Part shown: positions 10,331-19,237 of the stretch, one piece after another | How positions within the stretch are numbered: the first letter of the stretch is position 1 | Layout of the letters: every line of letters starts with the position of its first letter | Source of the DNA: Nocardia coubleae NBRC 108252 | Lineage (GTDB): Bacteria > Actinomycetota > Actinomycetes > Mycobacteriales > Mycobacteriaceae | Length of the DNA stretch: 64,000 bases | Reading direction: 5' to 3' | Assembly (NCBI RefSeq): GCF_001612805.1 | Contig: NZ_BDBD01000001.1 | Location: forward strand, 119,457-183,456 | Program-made: the position numbers and the translations under genes | The notes under the pieces: model-generated | Databases searched by the model: none | Seen by the model: only the letters and a program-made list of their open reading frames with translations | Told to the model about the DNA's origin: nothing

Positions 10331-11475
10331 ACGAACTTCTCCTCCCGCGTTACGGCCACGCGTCACTGGCCGACCTGCTCCCCTCGATCCTGGCCTGCCT
10401 CGGCGTGCCCGGCGAGCACGACCGACTCGGTCTCGAGCTGGATGTCGATCATGTGTGCGTGCTACTCGTCGACGGGCTGGGTGCCACCGCTCTGGACGCC
10501 GAAAGCGCTGCGGCGCCGTTCCTTTCGGGGTTGCCCGCGGCCACCCTCGATGCCGGGTTCCCCAGTACGACGGCGACCAGCCTCACCACCCTCGGCACCG
10601 GCCTGCCGCCGGGCGAACACGGCACCGTCGGCTACACCTTCCAACTGCCCGGGCAGGACCGCCTGTTCAACGGTCTGCGCTGGCAGCTCACCGGCGACGG
10701 GCCGAAACTCGACGCGATCGCCGAGTTCCCACCGGAGCGAATCCAGCCGCACCGCACCACCTTCGAACGCGCGACCGCCGCGGGCATCGCGGCCGTCCAG
10801 GTGGCACCGAGCTACCAGGACGGCTCGGGTCTCACCCGCGCCGGCTGGCGCGGTGGCGGATTCCGGACGGCTTTCTCGGTGGGCGACCTGGTCGACGGTG
10901 TGCTCTCCGCGCTCGGCTCGGCACCGAAAACCCTTGTCTACACCTATCATTCGGATCTCGACACCACCGGGCACGCGCGCGGCCCGCAGACCAGGGCTTG
11001 GCGGTTCGAACTGGCCAATGTCGACCGGATCGCGGCCGAGCTGGCAGGCAACCTGCCGCCGCGCTCGGCACTGATCGTCACCGCCGATCACGGCATGGTG
11101 CCGCTGGTGCACCGCATCGACTTCGACACCCACCCGCACCTCTCCGAGGGCGTGCGCGCGCTCGGCGGCGAACCGCGCGCCCGCCACGTCTACACCGAAG
11201 CGGGAGCCACCGAGCAGGTCGCCGACACCTGGACGAGCACGCTCGGTGACGAGTTCGTGGTGCGCACCAAGGCCCAGGTCATCGAGGCCGGGTGGTTCGG
11301 CCCGCGCGTGAATCCGGAGGTGGCGGCGCGGATCGGTGACCTCGTGGTGGTCGCCACCGGGACGAGCGGGGTGATCCGCAGCGGCGCCGAACCCCTGCAA
11401 TCGCAGATGCCCGGCCATCACGGGTCGTTGACCGCCGACGAACTGCTCGTGCCGTTGCGAATCCACCGCAGCTGA
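10327..11475 (+). CDS. Alkaline-phosphatase-superfamily nucleotide pyrophosphatase/phosphodiesterase
   Basis: 382 residues from a GTG that overlaps the preceding stop. Metal-binding and nucleophile motifs of the NPP branch are in order: LLVDGLGA (first metal aspartate), FPSTTATSLTTLGTG (threonine nucleophile), YTYHSDLDTTGHARG (Asp and His ligands), VTADHGM (Asp-His ligands) and MPGHHGS near the end (His ligand). It would hydrolyse phosphodiester or phosphate-ester bonds using two zinc ions. There is no signal peptide, so it is probably cytoplasmic. The actual substrate is unknown. Confidence 0.87.
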   Translation: MNELLLPRYGHASLADLLPSILACLGVPGEHDRLGLELDVDHVCVLLVDGLGATALDAESAAAPFLSGLPAATLDAGFPSTTATSLTTLGTGLPPGEHGTVGYTFQLPGQDRLFNGLRWQLTGDGPKLDAIAEFPPERIQPHRTTFERATAAGIAAVQVAPSYQDGSGLTRAGWRGGGFRTAFSVGDLVDGVLSALGSAPKTLVYTYHSDLDTTGHARGPQTRAWRFELANVDRIAAELAGNLPPRSALIVTADHGMVPLVHRIDFDTHPHLSEGVRALGGEPRARHVYTEAGATEQVADTWTSTLGDEFVVRTKAQVIEAGWFGPRVNPEVAARIGDLVVVATGTSGVIRSGAEPLQSQMPGHHGSLTADELLVPLRIHRS

Positions 11476-11614
11476 CCGCTGTGTTCGATGGTGCCGACTC
11501 TCGAGGTCCCGGCGTGGACACGCTCCGCTACCGCCTCCGGGCTCGCCGCGCTCGGCATCTAGTCTGAAGCGGACCCGGGCGAGTCGCACCGGGCGCGACC
11601 TTTCAGGAGGAACC

Positions 11615-11932
11615 ATGCACGCCACCCGCAGCGGCGCCGTCGCGGTCGGACTCGCGGTGCTGGCGGCACTCGTGACCGGCTGCTCCGATGTCGAGCGCCT
11701 GCTCAACCAGGGCGGCGACACCCCCTGCCGCGACTACATCAACCAGGAGCCGGACACCAAGCGGATCACCATCACCAAGGCGATCAAAGAGCAGACGGGC
11801 AACGACAACGAACCGGCAGGCACCGTAGTCGACGCGATGATCGTGCAGGTCGATCTGCTGTGCGCGGGCCAGCGCAATATCGACACCCCCATCAAGAACG
11901 CCGATATCGCGGGCCTGTTCCTGAACAAATAA
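11615..11932 (+). CDS. Small secreted lipoprotein, HdeA-like architecture
   Basis: 105 residues. An N-terminal signal with lipobox LVTGC predicts lipidation at Cys23. The mature part is only about 80 residues, probably helical, with two cysteines (C38 and C83) that could form one disulfide. The spacing PCRDY ... DLLCAG resembles small acid-stress chaperone-like (HdeA/HdeB) proteins of actinobacteria, but that is inference from pattern alone. The AGGAGG ribosome binding site is strong. It stands alone between two operons. Confidence 0.78.
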   Translation: MHATRSGAVAVGLAVLAALVTGCSDVERLLNQGGDTPCRDYINQEPDTKRITITKAIKEQTGNDNEPAGTVVDAMIVQVDLLCAGQRNIDTPIKNADIAGLFLNK

Positions 11933-12057
11933 CCGACCGCGCGTCAAGCCGACGCGACAGGGCACACCCCGGTGACCCGGTAGTCCGCCCGTAATCCCGG
12001 CCCACGCCGGTGGCACACCTGATAGACAGGAACAGCCACCGACGAGCAGGAGTGAAC

Positions 12058-13305
12058 GTGGGCGCATCCGACGATCCGATTCCCGGATCGCCCAGGCCCG
12101 ACGGGCTCGCGGATTATCGTGGCGCGATCGAGAAGCAATGGAACCGCCTCGCCGCCCCGTCGCGTCCACTGCAACTACCCCGCGACACCGGGCCCGTGCG
12201 CCGGGAGGTGGCCAAATCCTGGCAGCGTTCTCTGCACACCGTCGACCCGGCCCAGACCGTCGCCCCCGGGCTCGACGACATCAGCGGCCGCTGGCGGGAG
12301 TCACCGCTACGCAGGCCGGTCACCGAACTCGCGGGCCAATTGCGTGGTATCGCCGAGGATTCCGGCTACCTCGCCGTCGTCAGTGACGAATCGGGCACCA
12401 TCCTGTGGACCGCGGGCGACCGCACCCTGCGCCGCCAGGGTGAGCAGGTGAACTTCGCGCCCGGCGGGGTGTGGGACGAAAGCCATATGGGCACCAACGG
12501 CCTGTCGCTCGCCCTGCACGACGACCGGGCCTGCACCGTGTTCTCCGCCGAACACCTGGTGGCCGCCCTGCACGGGTGGGTCTGCTATTCGGCGCCCATC
12601 CACGGACCCGACGGCCGCACCGTCGGTGTCCTCGATCTGTCCTCTACCTGGGAACGCTCGCACCCGATGGTGATGACCTCGGTACGCGCCCTCGTGACGG
12701 CCGTGGAGACCATGCTGCGCGCCGAGGCACCGACTCCCGTTCCCGGTGTCCGTCTCGAATGTCTCGGCGCGGCAAGGCTGCTGCGCGACGGCCGTCCCGT
12801 CCCCCTGCCGCCGCGCCAGCTCGAGATCCTCGCCCTGCTCGCCCTCGAACCCGACGGATACACCCCGGAACAGCTGCACGCCGCCGTCTACGGCGACCGC
12901 GCGGTATCGCTGAACACGCTCAAAGCCGATGTCTCCCATCTGCGCCGGGCGACAAGGGGCGAGATCACCAACCGCCGGTACATGCTCACCGGTGCGGTGT
13001 CGTGCGACGCGGTGGAACTGCTCGCGGCCATCGAGGGCGGCGACCTCACCTCGGCGCTGTGGCTGTATCGCGGACCGCTGCTACCCGGCTCCGATCTGCC
13101 CGGCGTGCACCAGTGGCGCGACCATCTCGATGTCGGCCTGCGCGACGCGGTGCTGGGCAGCGATCGTCCCGAGCACGCGGTGGCCTTCGGGCAGCGCTGC
13201 CCCGGCGATGTCGCCGTGCACGAACACGCCCTGCGACTGCTGCCGCGCGACGACGTCCGCCGGGCCGTCGTCACCGCTCGTCTGTACACCGCGCGCCAGG
13301 GCTGA
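12058..13305 (+). CDS. GAF-domain regulator with C-terminal winged helix
   Basis: 415 residues. N-terminal part resembles the sensory region of AcoR-type activators: RREVAKSWQRSL, then a GAF domain with GVWDESHMGTNGLSLAL and VCYSAPIHGPDGRTVGVLDLS. There is no sigma54-interacting AAA+ domain; instead the C-terminus (from about residue 235, LPPRQLEILALLALEPDGYT ... TLKADVSHLRR) is a winged helix of the OmpR/SARP kind. It is followed by an aldehyde dehydrogenase and a DUF779 gene, its usual partners, which it probably activates. The GTG at 12058 has GCAGGAG five bases upstream; a GTG at 12052 is possible. Confidence 0.82.
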   Translation: MGASDDPIPGSPRPDGLADYRGAIEKQWNRLAAPSRPLQLPRDTGPVRREVAKSWQRSLHTVDPAQTVAPGLDDISGRWRESPLRRPVTELAGQLRGIAEDSGYLAVVSDESGTILWTAGDRTLRRQGEQVNFAPGGVWDESHMGTNGLSLALHDDRACTVFSAEHLVAALHGWVCYSAPIHGPDGRTVGVLDLSSTWERSHPMVMTSVRALVTAVETMLRAEAPTPVPGVRLECLGAARLLRDGRPVPLPPRQLEILALLALEPDGYTPEQLHAAVYGDRAVSLNTLKADVSHLRRATRGEITNRRYMLTGAVSCDAVELLAAIEGGDLTSALWLYRGPLLPGSDLPGVHQWRDHLDVGLRDAVLGSDRPEHAVAFGQRCPGDVAVHEHALRLLPRDDVRRAVVTARLYTARQG

Positions 13306-13393
13306 CCTGCGCGAACGGTACGACCAACCTCGTACCAACCTTCGCCGACCATAGTGTGTCCCACCACGCACGAGGTCGCGAGGAGCGAGACGC

Positions 13394-14881
13394 ATGATCT
13401 ACGGCAAGCCCGGATCGGATACCGGCATAGTCAGCTATGCCGCCCGATACGACAACTTCATCGGAGGCGAATGGGTCGCCCCCGTCGAAGGCCGCTATTT
13501 CGACAACACCTCCCCGGTCGACGGCGAGACGTTCTGCGCCGTTGCCCGTTCCGGCGCCGCCGACATCGACCTGGCGCTCACCGCCGCCCGCCGCGCCGCT
13601 CCCGGCTGGGCCGCGACCTCCCCGGCCGACCGCGCGGGCATCCTGCTGGCCATCGCCGACCGCATCGAGAACAGCATCGAACCGCTCGCGGTGGCCGAGA
13701 CCTGGGACAACGGCAAACCCGTCCGCGAGACCCTGCACACCGATCTGCCCCTGGCCGTCGACCACTTCCGGTATTTCGCCGGCGTGCTGCGCGGACAGGA
13801 GGGGACGATCTCCACGGTCGACAGCGAGACCGTGGCCTACCACCTGTCCGGTCCGCTCGGCGTCGTCGGGCACATCCTGCCGTGGAACTACCCGATCCTC
13901 ACCGCCGCATGGGAACTCGCGCCCGCCCTCGCTGCGGGCAACTGCGTGGTACTAAAACCGGCCGAGCAGACACCGGCCTCGCTGCTGCTCGTCGTGGAGC
14001 TGATCGCCGACCTGCTGCCCGACGGTGTGCTCAACGTGGTCAACGGATTCGGGGCGGAGGCGGGCGTTCCGCTGGCGCGCAGCCCGCAGCTGGACAAGCT
14101 CACCTTCACCGGTGATACCGCGACGGCGCGGCTGATCCTGCGGCACGCCGCCGAGAACATCGTCCCGGTGTCGCTGCGGCTCGGTGGCAAGTGCGCCAAC
14201 GTGTTCACCGCCGATGTCCTCGCCGCCGACGACAGATTCCTCGACAGTGCCGTCGAGGGATTCGTGATGTTCGTCCTGAACCAGGGTGAGGTCGGCACGT
14301 GCCCGTCACGTGCGCTGATCCACTCGTCGATCTACGACGAGTTCCTCGCCCGCTGCATCGCCCGCACCGAGGCCGTCGTGTCCGGTCATCCCCTCGACAC
14401 CGAGACGATGATCGGCGCGCAGGCCGGCAACGACCAGTACGAAAGGATCCTGTCCTACTTCGATATCGGCAGAGCCGAAGGCGCCCGCGTGCTGACTGGA
14501 GGGGAAGCACGCAAGGTCGACGGCCTGCCGGGTGGGTACTACATCGAACCCACCGTCTTCGAAGGCGACAACTCGATGCGGATCTTCCAGGAGGAGATCT
14601 TCGGCCCGGTGCTCGGGGTGACCCGCTTCGACACGCTCGACGAAGCGGTGCGGGTCACCGACGACACCTCCCACCGCCTCGGTGCGGGCGTGTGGACCCG
14701 CGATCTCGGCACCGCGCACCGGTTCGCGGGCGCGGTCGGCACCCGCCGGGTGTGGGCCAACTGCTACCACCCCTACCCCGCGCACGCCGCGGGCGAGAAC
14801 ACCGCCATGATGCTCGGGCGCTACCAGCGGTCCAAGAACCTGCTGGTGCGCCATTCGACGACGACACCAGGGATGTTCTGA
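13394..14881 (+). CDS. Aldehyde dehydrogenase homologue lacking the catalytic Cys and Glu
   Basis: 495 residues, full length for the AldB/ExaC acetaldehyde dehydrogenase group, and clearly related: [54 protein letters not shown]. Yet key residues are changed. The general-base Glu in LELGGKSPN is Arg262 (LRLGGKCAN), and the nucleophile Cys in GEVCTCPSR is Gly301 (GEVGTCPSR). The usual FGGYKxSGxGRE segment after YPAHAA is missing, replaced by about five residues (an in-frame loss of about ten). Cofactor-binding motifs remain. The frame is intact with normal codon use, so it is expressed as a protein but is unlikely to oxidise aldehydes by the known mechanism. Its stop overlaps the DUF779 start. 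Confidence 0.88.
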   Translation: MIYGKPGSDTGIVSYAARYDNFIGGEWVAPVEGRYFDNTSPVDGETFCAVARSGAADIDLALTAARRAAPGWAATSPADRAGILLAIADRIENSIEPLAVAETWDNGKPVRETLHTDLPLAVDHFRYFAGVLRGQEGTISTVDSETVAYHLSGPLGVVGHILPWNYPILTAAWELAPALAAGNCVVLKPAEQTPASLLLVVELIADLLPDGVLNVVNGFGAEAGVPLARSPQLDKLTFTGDTATARLILRHAAENIVPVSLRLGGKCANVFTADVLAADDRFLDSAVEGFVMFVLNQGEVGTCPSRALIHSSIYDEFLARCIARTEAVVSGHPLDTETMIGAQAGNDQYERILSYFDIGRAEGARVLTGGEARKVDGLPGGYYIEPTVFEGDNSMRIFQEEIFGPVLGVTRFDTLDEAVRVTDDTSHRLGAGVWTRDLGTAHRFAGAVGTRRVWANCYHPYPAHAAGENTAMMLGRYQRSKNLLVRHSTTTPGMF

Positions 14882-15288
14882 TGCAGAACACGATCCACCG
14901 CGTGGATATCACCGAACGCGCCCAGGACCTGCTGCGCCGCGTCATCGAGGACAACGGCCCGGTGCTGTTCCGGCAGGCGGGCGACTGCTGCGGGGACGAC
15001 TCCGCGCCGATGTGCTTACCCACCAGGCAGTTCCCGATCGAGAAGAGCGACATCCTGCTCGGTCGGCTGAGCTGGCACACCGAATTCTGGATCAGCCCGG
15101 AGCAATTCGAGTGCTGGAAAGACACCCACCTCACCATCGATGTGACCCGTGGACCCGCCTCCGAGCAGTCCCTGGAAGCCTCGCACGGCCTGCGATTCGT
15201 GCTGCGCGCGCGGCAGTTGACCGCGGCGGAGAACGCCGCGCTCGCGGCCGCGCCGCCACCGCGCACCGGCGCCGACCGCACGCTGTAG
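14881..15288 (+). CDS. DUF779 protein
   Basis: 135 residues. The family signature is the cysteine-rich stretch AGDCCGDDSAPMC, probably a metal site, after the N-terminal ERAQDLLRRVIEDNGPVLF. DUF779 genes typically sit directly behind ExaC/AldB aldehyde dehydrogenases; here the ATG overlaps the dehydrogenase stop (TGATG). The sequence is somewhat divergent downstream (GRLSWHTEFWISPEQFECW), matching the divergence of its partner. Function of the family is unknown; a role in supporting or modulating the dehydrogenase is inferred from linkage. Confidence 0.82.
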   Translation: MQNTIHRVDITERAQDLLRRVIEDNGPVLFRQAGDCCGDDSAPMCLPTRQFPIEKSDILLGRLSWHTEFWISPEQFECWKDTHLTIDVTRGPASEQSLEASHGLRFVLRARQLTAAENAALAAAPPPRTGADRTL

Positions 15289-15465
15289 GCGCGGGAGAAG
15301 ACCTGACCTGGCCCACCCCTCCGGGTACGCCAGGGCACGGCGAGCCCCCGCCGACTGGGCCATCGCGGCTCAGCCGGCGGGGCGAGCTCGAGGTCGCCCC
15401 GAATGCCAAATCGCGTCTCGCTCAGCGAGACCCGTGCGGCAACACTGCAACAATTCCGTTACGTT

Positions 15466-17817
15466 ATGGCGATGTTCTTAGCGAGACTCGGTGTTCGCAC
15501 CCGGATTCTGGCGATCGCTCTCATCCCCAGTCTGACCCTGGTGGTGGTCGGCGTCGGCACGGCGGGCTACCTGGTCGAGGAGAGCAACAAGGCCAAGACC
15601 TGGGCGACGGAGATGCAGGCGGCCGTCCCCTATACCCGCGCGCTGATCGAAGCGGTGCAGTCGGAACGTCAGCTCACCCTGGCCTATCTGGCCGGTGACG
15701 ACACCGCCGCCGACGCCCTCGGCCCGGCCAGGACCCGCCTCGACGCGGCCGTGCAGGGCCTGATCGATATCTCCACCGATATCCGCGCGGTCGACGATTC
15801 CGAAATCGGTGACGACAAGGGCGGATTCAACACTCTCAAGACGCATCTGACCGGTGTGCGCCAGGGCGCCGACGCGCGGATGCTGCCCGCCAACGACGCC
15901 TACACCTTCTACAGCCGCCTGCTCGACGTGCTCACCCAGGGCACCAAGGTGGCCGAGCGCGCCGCCCCCGACGCGGAGGTGGCCTCCGGTGTGGCCGAGG
16001 GCGTGCGTCTGCTGCACGCCGCCGAGGCGATGTCGCGCAGCAACGCGATCTCCCTGTCGCTGGTCACCGCTGACGGCCCGACGGGCATCCCGATCGAGGA
16101 GCTCATCAACCAGATCGGTTACTACCACACCGAATTGGCCGGCATCGTCACCGAGCTCGACGAGGACGAGCGCGCCCCGATCGCCGCGATGATGTCCTCG
16201 CCGCACTTCGCCCAGCTCGCCGCGATGGAGTCGGCGATCGTGAGCCGTTTCGCCGCGCCGCAGCAGCCGACCGGCTCGTCGAGCCGCACGCAGACCGTCA
16301 CCGCCCTGCCCATGTCGATCCCCGAATGGCACACCGCCGCAGGCGAAGTCAACCGGGCCATGATCGAGGCCTACGGTGCTCACAACAGCCATATCCAGAA
16401 GCTGGCCGAGAAGACCGCACAGCGCGCCGAGGTGAACGCGGCGATGGCCGGTGGCGGCGTCGTCGTGGTCAGCCTGCTGGCGTTCCTGGTCGCGGTGATC
16501 CTGGCCAACCGGATCATCCGCCGCCTGCGCAGGCTGCGCACCGAAACCCTCGCCCTTGCCGACGAACAGCTGCCGGCCACCATGCGCACCCTGCGCGAGG
16601 GCGGTCAGGTCGATCCCGCCGACATCGCCCCGAAGCTCGACTTCGGCCGCGACGAGATCGGTCAGGTCGCCGACGCCTTCGAGCACGCCGCCGCGGCAGC
16701 GCTGCGCGCGGCCGTCGACGAGGCACGCACCCGTGAGGGTGTGCGCGCGGTGTTCCTCAATATCGCCCACCGCAGCCAGATCGTGGTGCATCGTCAGCTC
16801 GAGATCCTCGACGAAGCCGAACGCAGCCAAGAGGATCCGGCGTTGCTGGAGACTCTGTTCCGGCTCGACCACCTGGCCACCCGTGAACGCCGCAACGCCG
16901 AGAACCTCATCATCCTCGGCGGTGGCCGCCCGGGTCGCCAGTGGCGCAACCCGATTCCGCTGATGGACATCGTGCGCAGTGCCATCGGTGAAACCCTCGA
17001 CTACGCGCGGGTGCGGGTCACCAAGCTGCCCGAGGTCGACGTCGTCGGCACCGTGGTCGCCGACCTCGTGCACCTGCTCGCCGAACTCGTCGACAACGCC
17101 ACCGCCTTCTCCCCGCCGCAGTCGCGGGTCGAGGCGGGCGGCAACATCGTCGGCAAGGGTGTGGTCGTGGAGATCACCGACCAGGGCATGGGCATGAGCC
17201 CCGAGGATCTGGCCCGCTACAACGACATGCTCGCCGATCCGCCGGACTTCGGCGTGGGCACGCTGTCCTCGGATTCGCGTCTCGGCCTGTTCGTGGTCGC
17301 GAGACTGTCCACCGCGCACGGTGTTTCGGTGCGGCTCAGCGAATCCGACTACGGCGGCATCCGCGCCATCGTGCTCATCCCGCAGAACCTGCTCGCCGGG
17401 ACGGCGGCGATGCCGAGCTCGCCCGCGACCACCGGTCCGCTGCGCCGTGGGCTGCCCCGCCCGCACGAGCAGGCGCCCGCCGCCGCGCTCGAGCAGGCAC
17501 CGGTGGCCACCCTGGTCGCCGAACCGCCCGCACCGCGCACCGCCGAGCCGATCGTCGACACCCGCGTCGTCGAGGTCGAAGCCCCGCCGCAGCCGGAGAC
17601 CGGCCCTGACGGCAGGCCCCTGCTGCCCCGCCGTCAGCGGCAGACGAATCTGCGACCCGAACTCGCCGAGGAACCGACCACCGCCGAAACGACCGCGCCC
17701 GCGCCGCGTCCCCGCTCCGCCGAGCAGGCCCGCGACCTGATGTCCGCGATCGAGATCGGCACTCGACAGGGCCGCAAGCCCCTGTCGAACTCTCACCAGG
17801 ACGAACAGGAAGGCTGA
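15466..17817 (+). CDS. cvnA: Conservon sensor kinase CvnA-like (NIT domain, HATPase)
   Basis: 783 residues. TM1 (about residues 10-35, ILAIALIPSLTLVVVGVGTAGYL), an extracytoplasmic nitrate/nitrite-sensing-type (NIT) helical domain, TM2 (VVVVSLLAFLVAVILANRII, about residues 325-350), a HAMP-like linker, a helical dimer region containing RLDHLATRERRNAENL, and a GHKL ATPase domain (LVDNATAFSPP, ITDQGMGMSPEDL, SRLGLFVVARL). The C-terminal ~140 residues are Pro/Ala-rich and disordered. No classical H-box is present, as in Streptomyces CvnA. It heads a four-gene conservon that couples membrane sensing to a small GTPase. The start is uncertain (ATG 15403, 15466 or 15472); none has a good ribosome binding site. 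Confidence 0.88.
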   Translation: MAMFLARLGVRTRILAIALIPSLTLVVVGVGTAGYLVEESNKAKTWATEMQAAVPYTRALIEAVQSERQLTLAYLAGDDTAADALGPARTRLDAAVQGLIDISTDIRAVDDSEIGDDKGGFNTLKTHLTGVRQGADARMLPANDAYTFYSRLLDVLTQGTKVAERAAPDAEVASGVAEGVRLLHAAEAMSRSNAISLSLVTADGPTGIPIEELINQIGYYHTELAGIVTELDEDERAPIAAMMSSPHFAQLAAMESAIVSRFAAPQQPTGSSSRTQTVTALPMSIPEWHTAAGEVNRAMIEAYGAHNSHIQKLAEKTAQRAEVNAAMAGGGVVVVSLLAFLVAVILANRIIRRLRRLRTETLALADEQLPATMRTLREGGQVDPADIAPKLDFGRDEIGQVADAFEHAAAAALRAAVDEARTREGVRAVFLNIAHRSQIVVHRQLEILDEAERSQEDPALLETLFRLDHLATRERRNAENLIILGGGRPGRQWRNPIPLMDIVRSAIGETLDYARVRVTKLPEVDVVGTVVADLVHLLAELVDNATAFSPPQSRVEAGGNIVGKGVVVEITDQGMGMSPEDLARYNDMLADPPDFGVGTLSSDSRLGLFVVARLSTAHGVSVRLSESDYGGIRAIVLIPQNLLAGTAAMPSSPATTGPLRRGLPRPHEQAPAAALEQAPVATLVAEPPAPRTAEPIVDTRVVEVEAPPQPETGPDGRPLLPRRQRQTNLRPELAEEPTTAETTAPAPRPRSAEQARDLMSAIEIGTRQGRKPLSNSHQDEQEG

Positions 17818-17818
17818 G

Positions 17819-18226
17819 GTGAACTCTCCCCAACCAGGTGATCTCAACTGGCTGCTCGACGATCTCGTCGACCGGCTGGCAGGGGTCCGCTACGCGGTCG
17901 TGTTGTCCACCGACGGGCTGCTGCTCGGGCGCTCCACCCAGATGAAGCGGGAGGACGCCGAGCATTTCGCGGCGATGTCGTCCACGCTCTACGGGCTGGC
18001 GCGCAGCGCGGGCAACCGGTTCGACGGCGGCGGCGTACGCCAAGCCGTGATCGAACTCGATCGGGCCGTCCTGTTCGTGACCTCCGCCGGTGACAACGCC
18101 TGCTTGGCGTTGCAGGCCACCGAGTCGGCCAATCTCGGGATGGTCGCCTACGAGATGAACCTCACCGTGCAGCGGGTCGGCAGCTTCCTGTCGGCGGAAC
18201 CGCGTCACGGGCTGGCCGAAATATAG
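17819..18226 (+). CDS. cvnB: Roadblock/LC7 domain protein, CvnB-like
   Basis: 135 residues, GTG start one base after the kinase stop. The single domain is roadblock/LC7: LNWLLDDLVDRLAGVRYAVVLSTDGLLLG at the start and the strand-helix pattern through GDNACLALQATESANLGMVAYEM. In bacterial systems such proteins (MglB-like) bind small GTPases as GTPase-activating partners or scaffolds. Here it should interact with the GTPase at 18593-19192. Second gene of the conservon. Confidence 0.92.
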   Translation: MNSPQPGDLNWLLDDLVDRLAGVRYAVVLSTDGLLLGRSTQMKREDAEHFAAMSSTLYGLARSAGNRFDGGGVRQAVIELDRAVLFVTSAGDNACLALQATESANLGMVAYEMNLTVQRVGSFLSAEPRHGLAEI

Positions 18227-18237
18227 GACGCGGCACC

Positions 18238-18612
18238 ATGACTCGACTCGGCGATCCGTGGTTCGACGACGCGGCCGGACCCCTGGTCCGGCCGTACGCG
18301 GTGACCCGCGGCCGCACCATGGGTGCGGCGCACGACCTGGACATGCTGACAGTGGTTGTCGCGGTACATCCCGCGCCGACCCTGCGCAGGCCCGAACCCG
18401 AGTACGGCACGATCGCACAGCTGTGCAAACGTCCGCAGTCGGTGGCCGAGGTGTCGGCCGTGCTGAAACTTCCTCTTGCGGTGACCAAGATCCTCGTCGG
18501 TGATCTCATCGGCGACGGCCACCTCATCTTCCGGGCTCCGGTAGCGGCCGAGGCAGGCGCCGGCGACCTCAACGTATTGCGAGCGGTTCTGGATGGCATC
18601 CGAAAACTTTGA
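18238..18612 (+). CDS. cvnC: DUF742 protein, CvnC-like
   Basis: 124 residues. DUF742 pattern: LVRPYAVTRGRT near the N-terminus, then LCKRPQSVAEVSAVLKLPLAVTKILVGDLIGDGHLIF, a winged-helix-like segment conserved in all conservons. Third member of the operon, 11 bp after CvnB; its end overlaps the start assigned to the GTPase by 20 bp. The family is thought to act as an adaptor in the conservon complex; a DNA-binding role is suggested by the fold only. Confidence 0.92.
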   Translation: MTRLGDPWFDDAAGPLVRPYAVTRGRTMGAAHDLDMLTVVVAVHPAPTLRRPEPEYGTIAQLCKRPQSVAEVSAVLKLPLAVTKILVGDLIGDGHLIFRAPVAAEAGAGDLNVLRAVLDGIRKL

Positions 18613-19192
18613 CCCGACCATGAGCAGGCACCTCGCCGCCTCGGTCAAGATCCTCATCGCCGGCGGCTTCGGCGTCGGCAAGACCACGATGGTCTCCTCG
18701 ATCAGCGAGATCGCCCCGCTGCGCACCGAGGAGCTGATCACCGAGGTGAGCACCGGTGTCGACGATCTGTCGGGGGTGGAGCAGAAGTCGACGACCACGG
18801 TCGCGCTCGACTTCGGCCGCATCACCATCGACCGCGACCTGGTGCTGTACCTGTTCGGCACGCCCGGCCAGGACCGCTTCTGGTTCCTGTGGGACGAGCT
18901 GTGCCGCGGCGCCCTCGGTGCGATCGTGCTCGCCGATACCCGCAGGCTGAGCAATTCCTTCGCCGCCGTGGACTTCTTCGAACGTCGTGGGCTGCCGTTC
19001 CTGATCGCGGTGAACTGCTTCGACGGTGCTCCCCGCTACACCGTGGACGAGGTCCGCGACGCGCTGGACCTGGACCCGAACACCCCGGTGATCCTGTGTG
19101 ATGCCCGCGACCGTCCGTCGGCCAAGGCGGTGCTCACCCACCTGGTGGAGTACCTCATCGACCGCGCCACCCGCACGCCGGTCACCACCTAG
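18593..19192 (+). CDS. cvnD: Conservon small GTPase, CvnD-like
   Basis: 199 residues, Ras-like P-loop GTPase: Walker A GGFGVGKT (residues 24-31), switch II region LFGTPGQDRF with the catalytic Gln position, and NCFDG in place of the classical NKxD base-recognition motif, as usual in this family. It completes the conservon. The ATG at 18593 overlaps CvnC; an ATG at 18620, seven bases after the CvnC stop, is an equally reasonable start that removes nine residues. A strong hairpin follows the stop. Confidence 0.92.
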   Translation: MASENFDPTMSRHLAASVKILIAGGFGVGKTTMVSSISEIAPLRTEELITEVSTGVDDLSGVEQKSTTTVALDFGRITIDRDLVLYLFGTPGQDRFWFLWDELCRGALGAIVLADTRRLSNSFAAVDFFERRGLPFLIAVNCFDGAPRYTVDEVRDALDLDPNTPVILCDARDRPSAKAVLTHLVEYLIDRATRTPVTT

Positions 19193-19199
19193 CTCCCAC

Positions 19200-19233
19200 G
19201 GCGACGCCCACCAGCACCCTGGTGGGCGTCGCC
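19200..19233. terminator. Bidirectional hairpin terminator
   Basis: A perfect 15-bp stem (GGCGACGCCCACCAG and its complement) with a CACC loop lies right behind the conservon GTPase and just before the end of the convergent SDR gene. It can serve both strands. Confidence 0.85.
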
Positions 19234-19237
19234 GCTT

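Noticed and set aside
11940..11956. Hairpin CGCGTC/GACGCG after the small lipoprotein
   Set aside because: Only six base pairs and no T-run; too weak in this GC-rich sequence to call a terminator.
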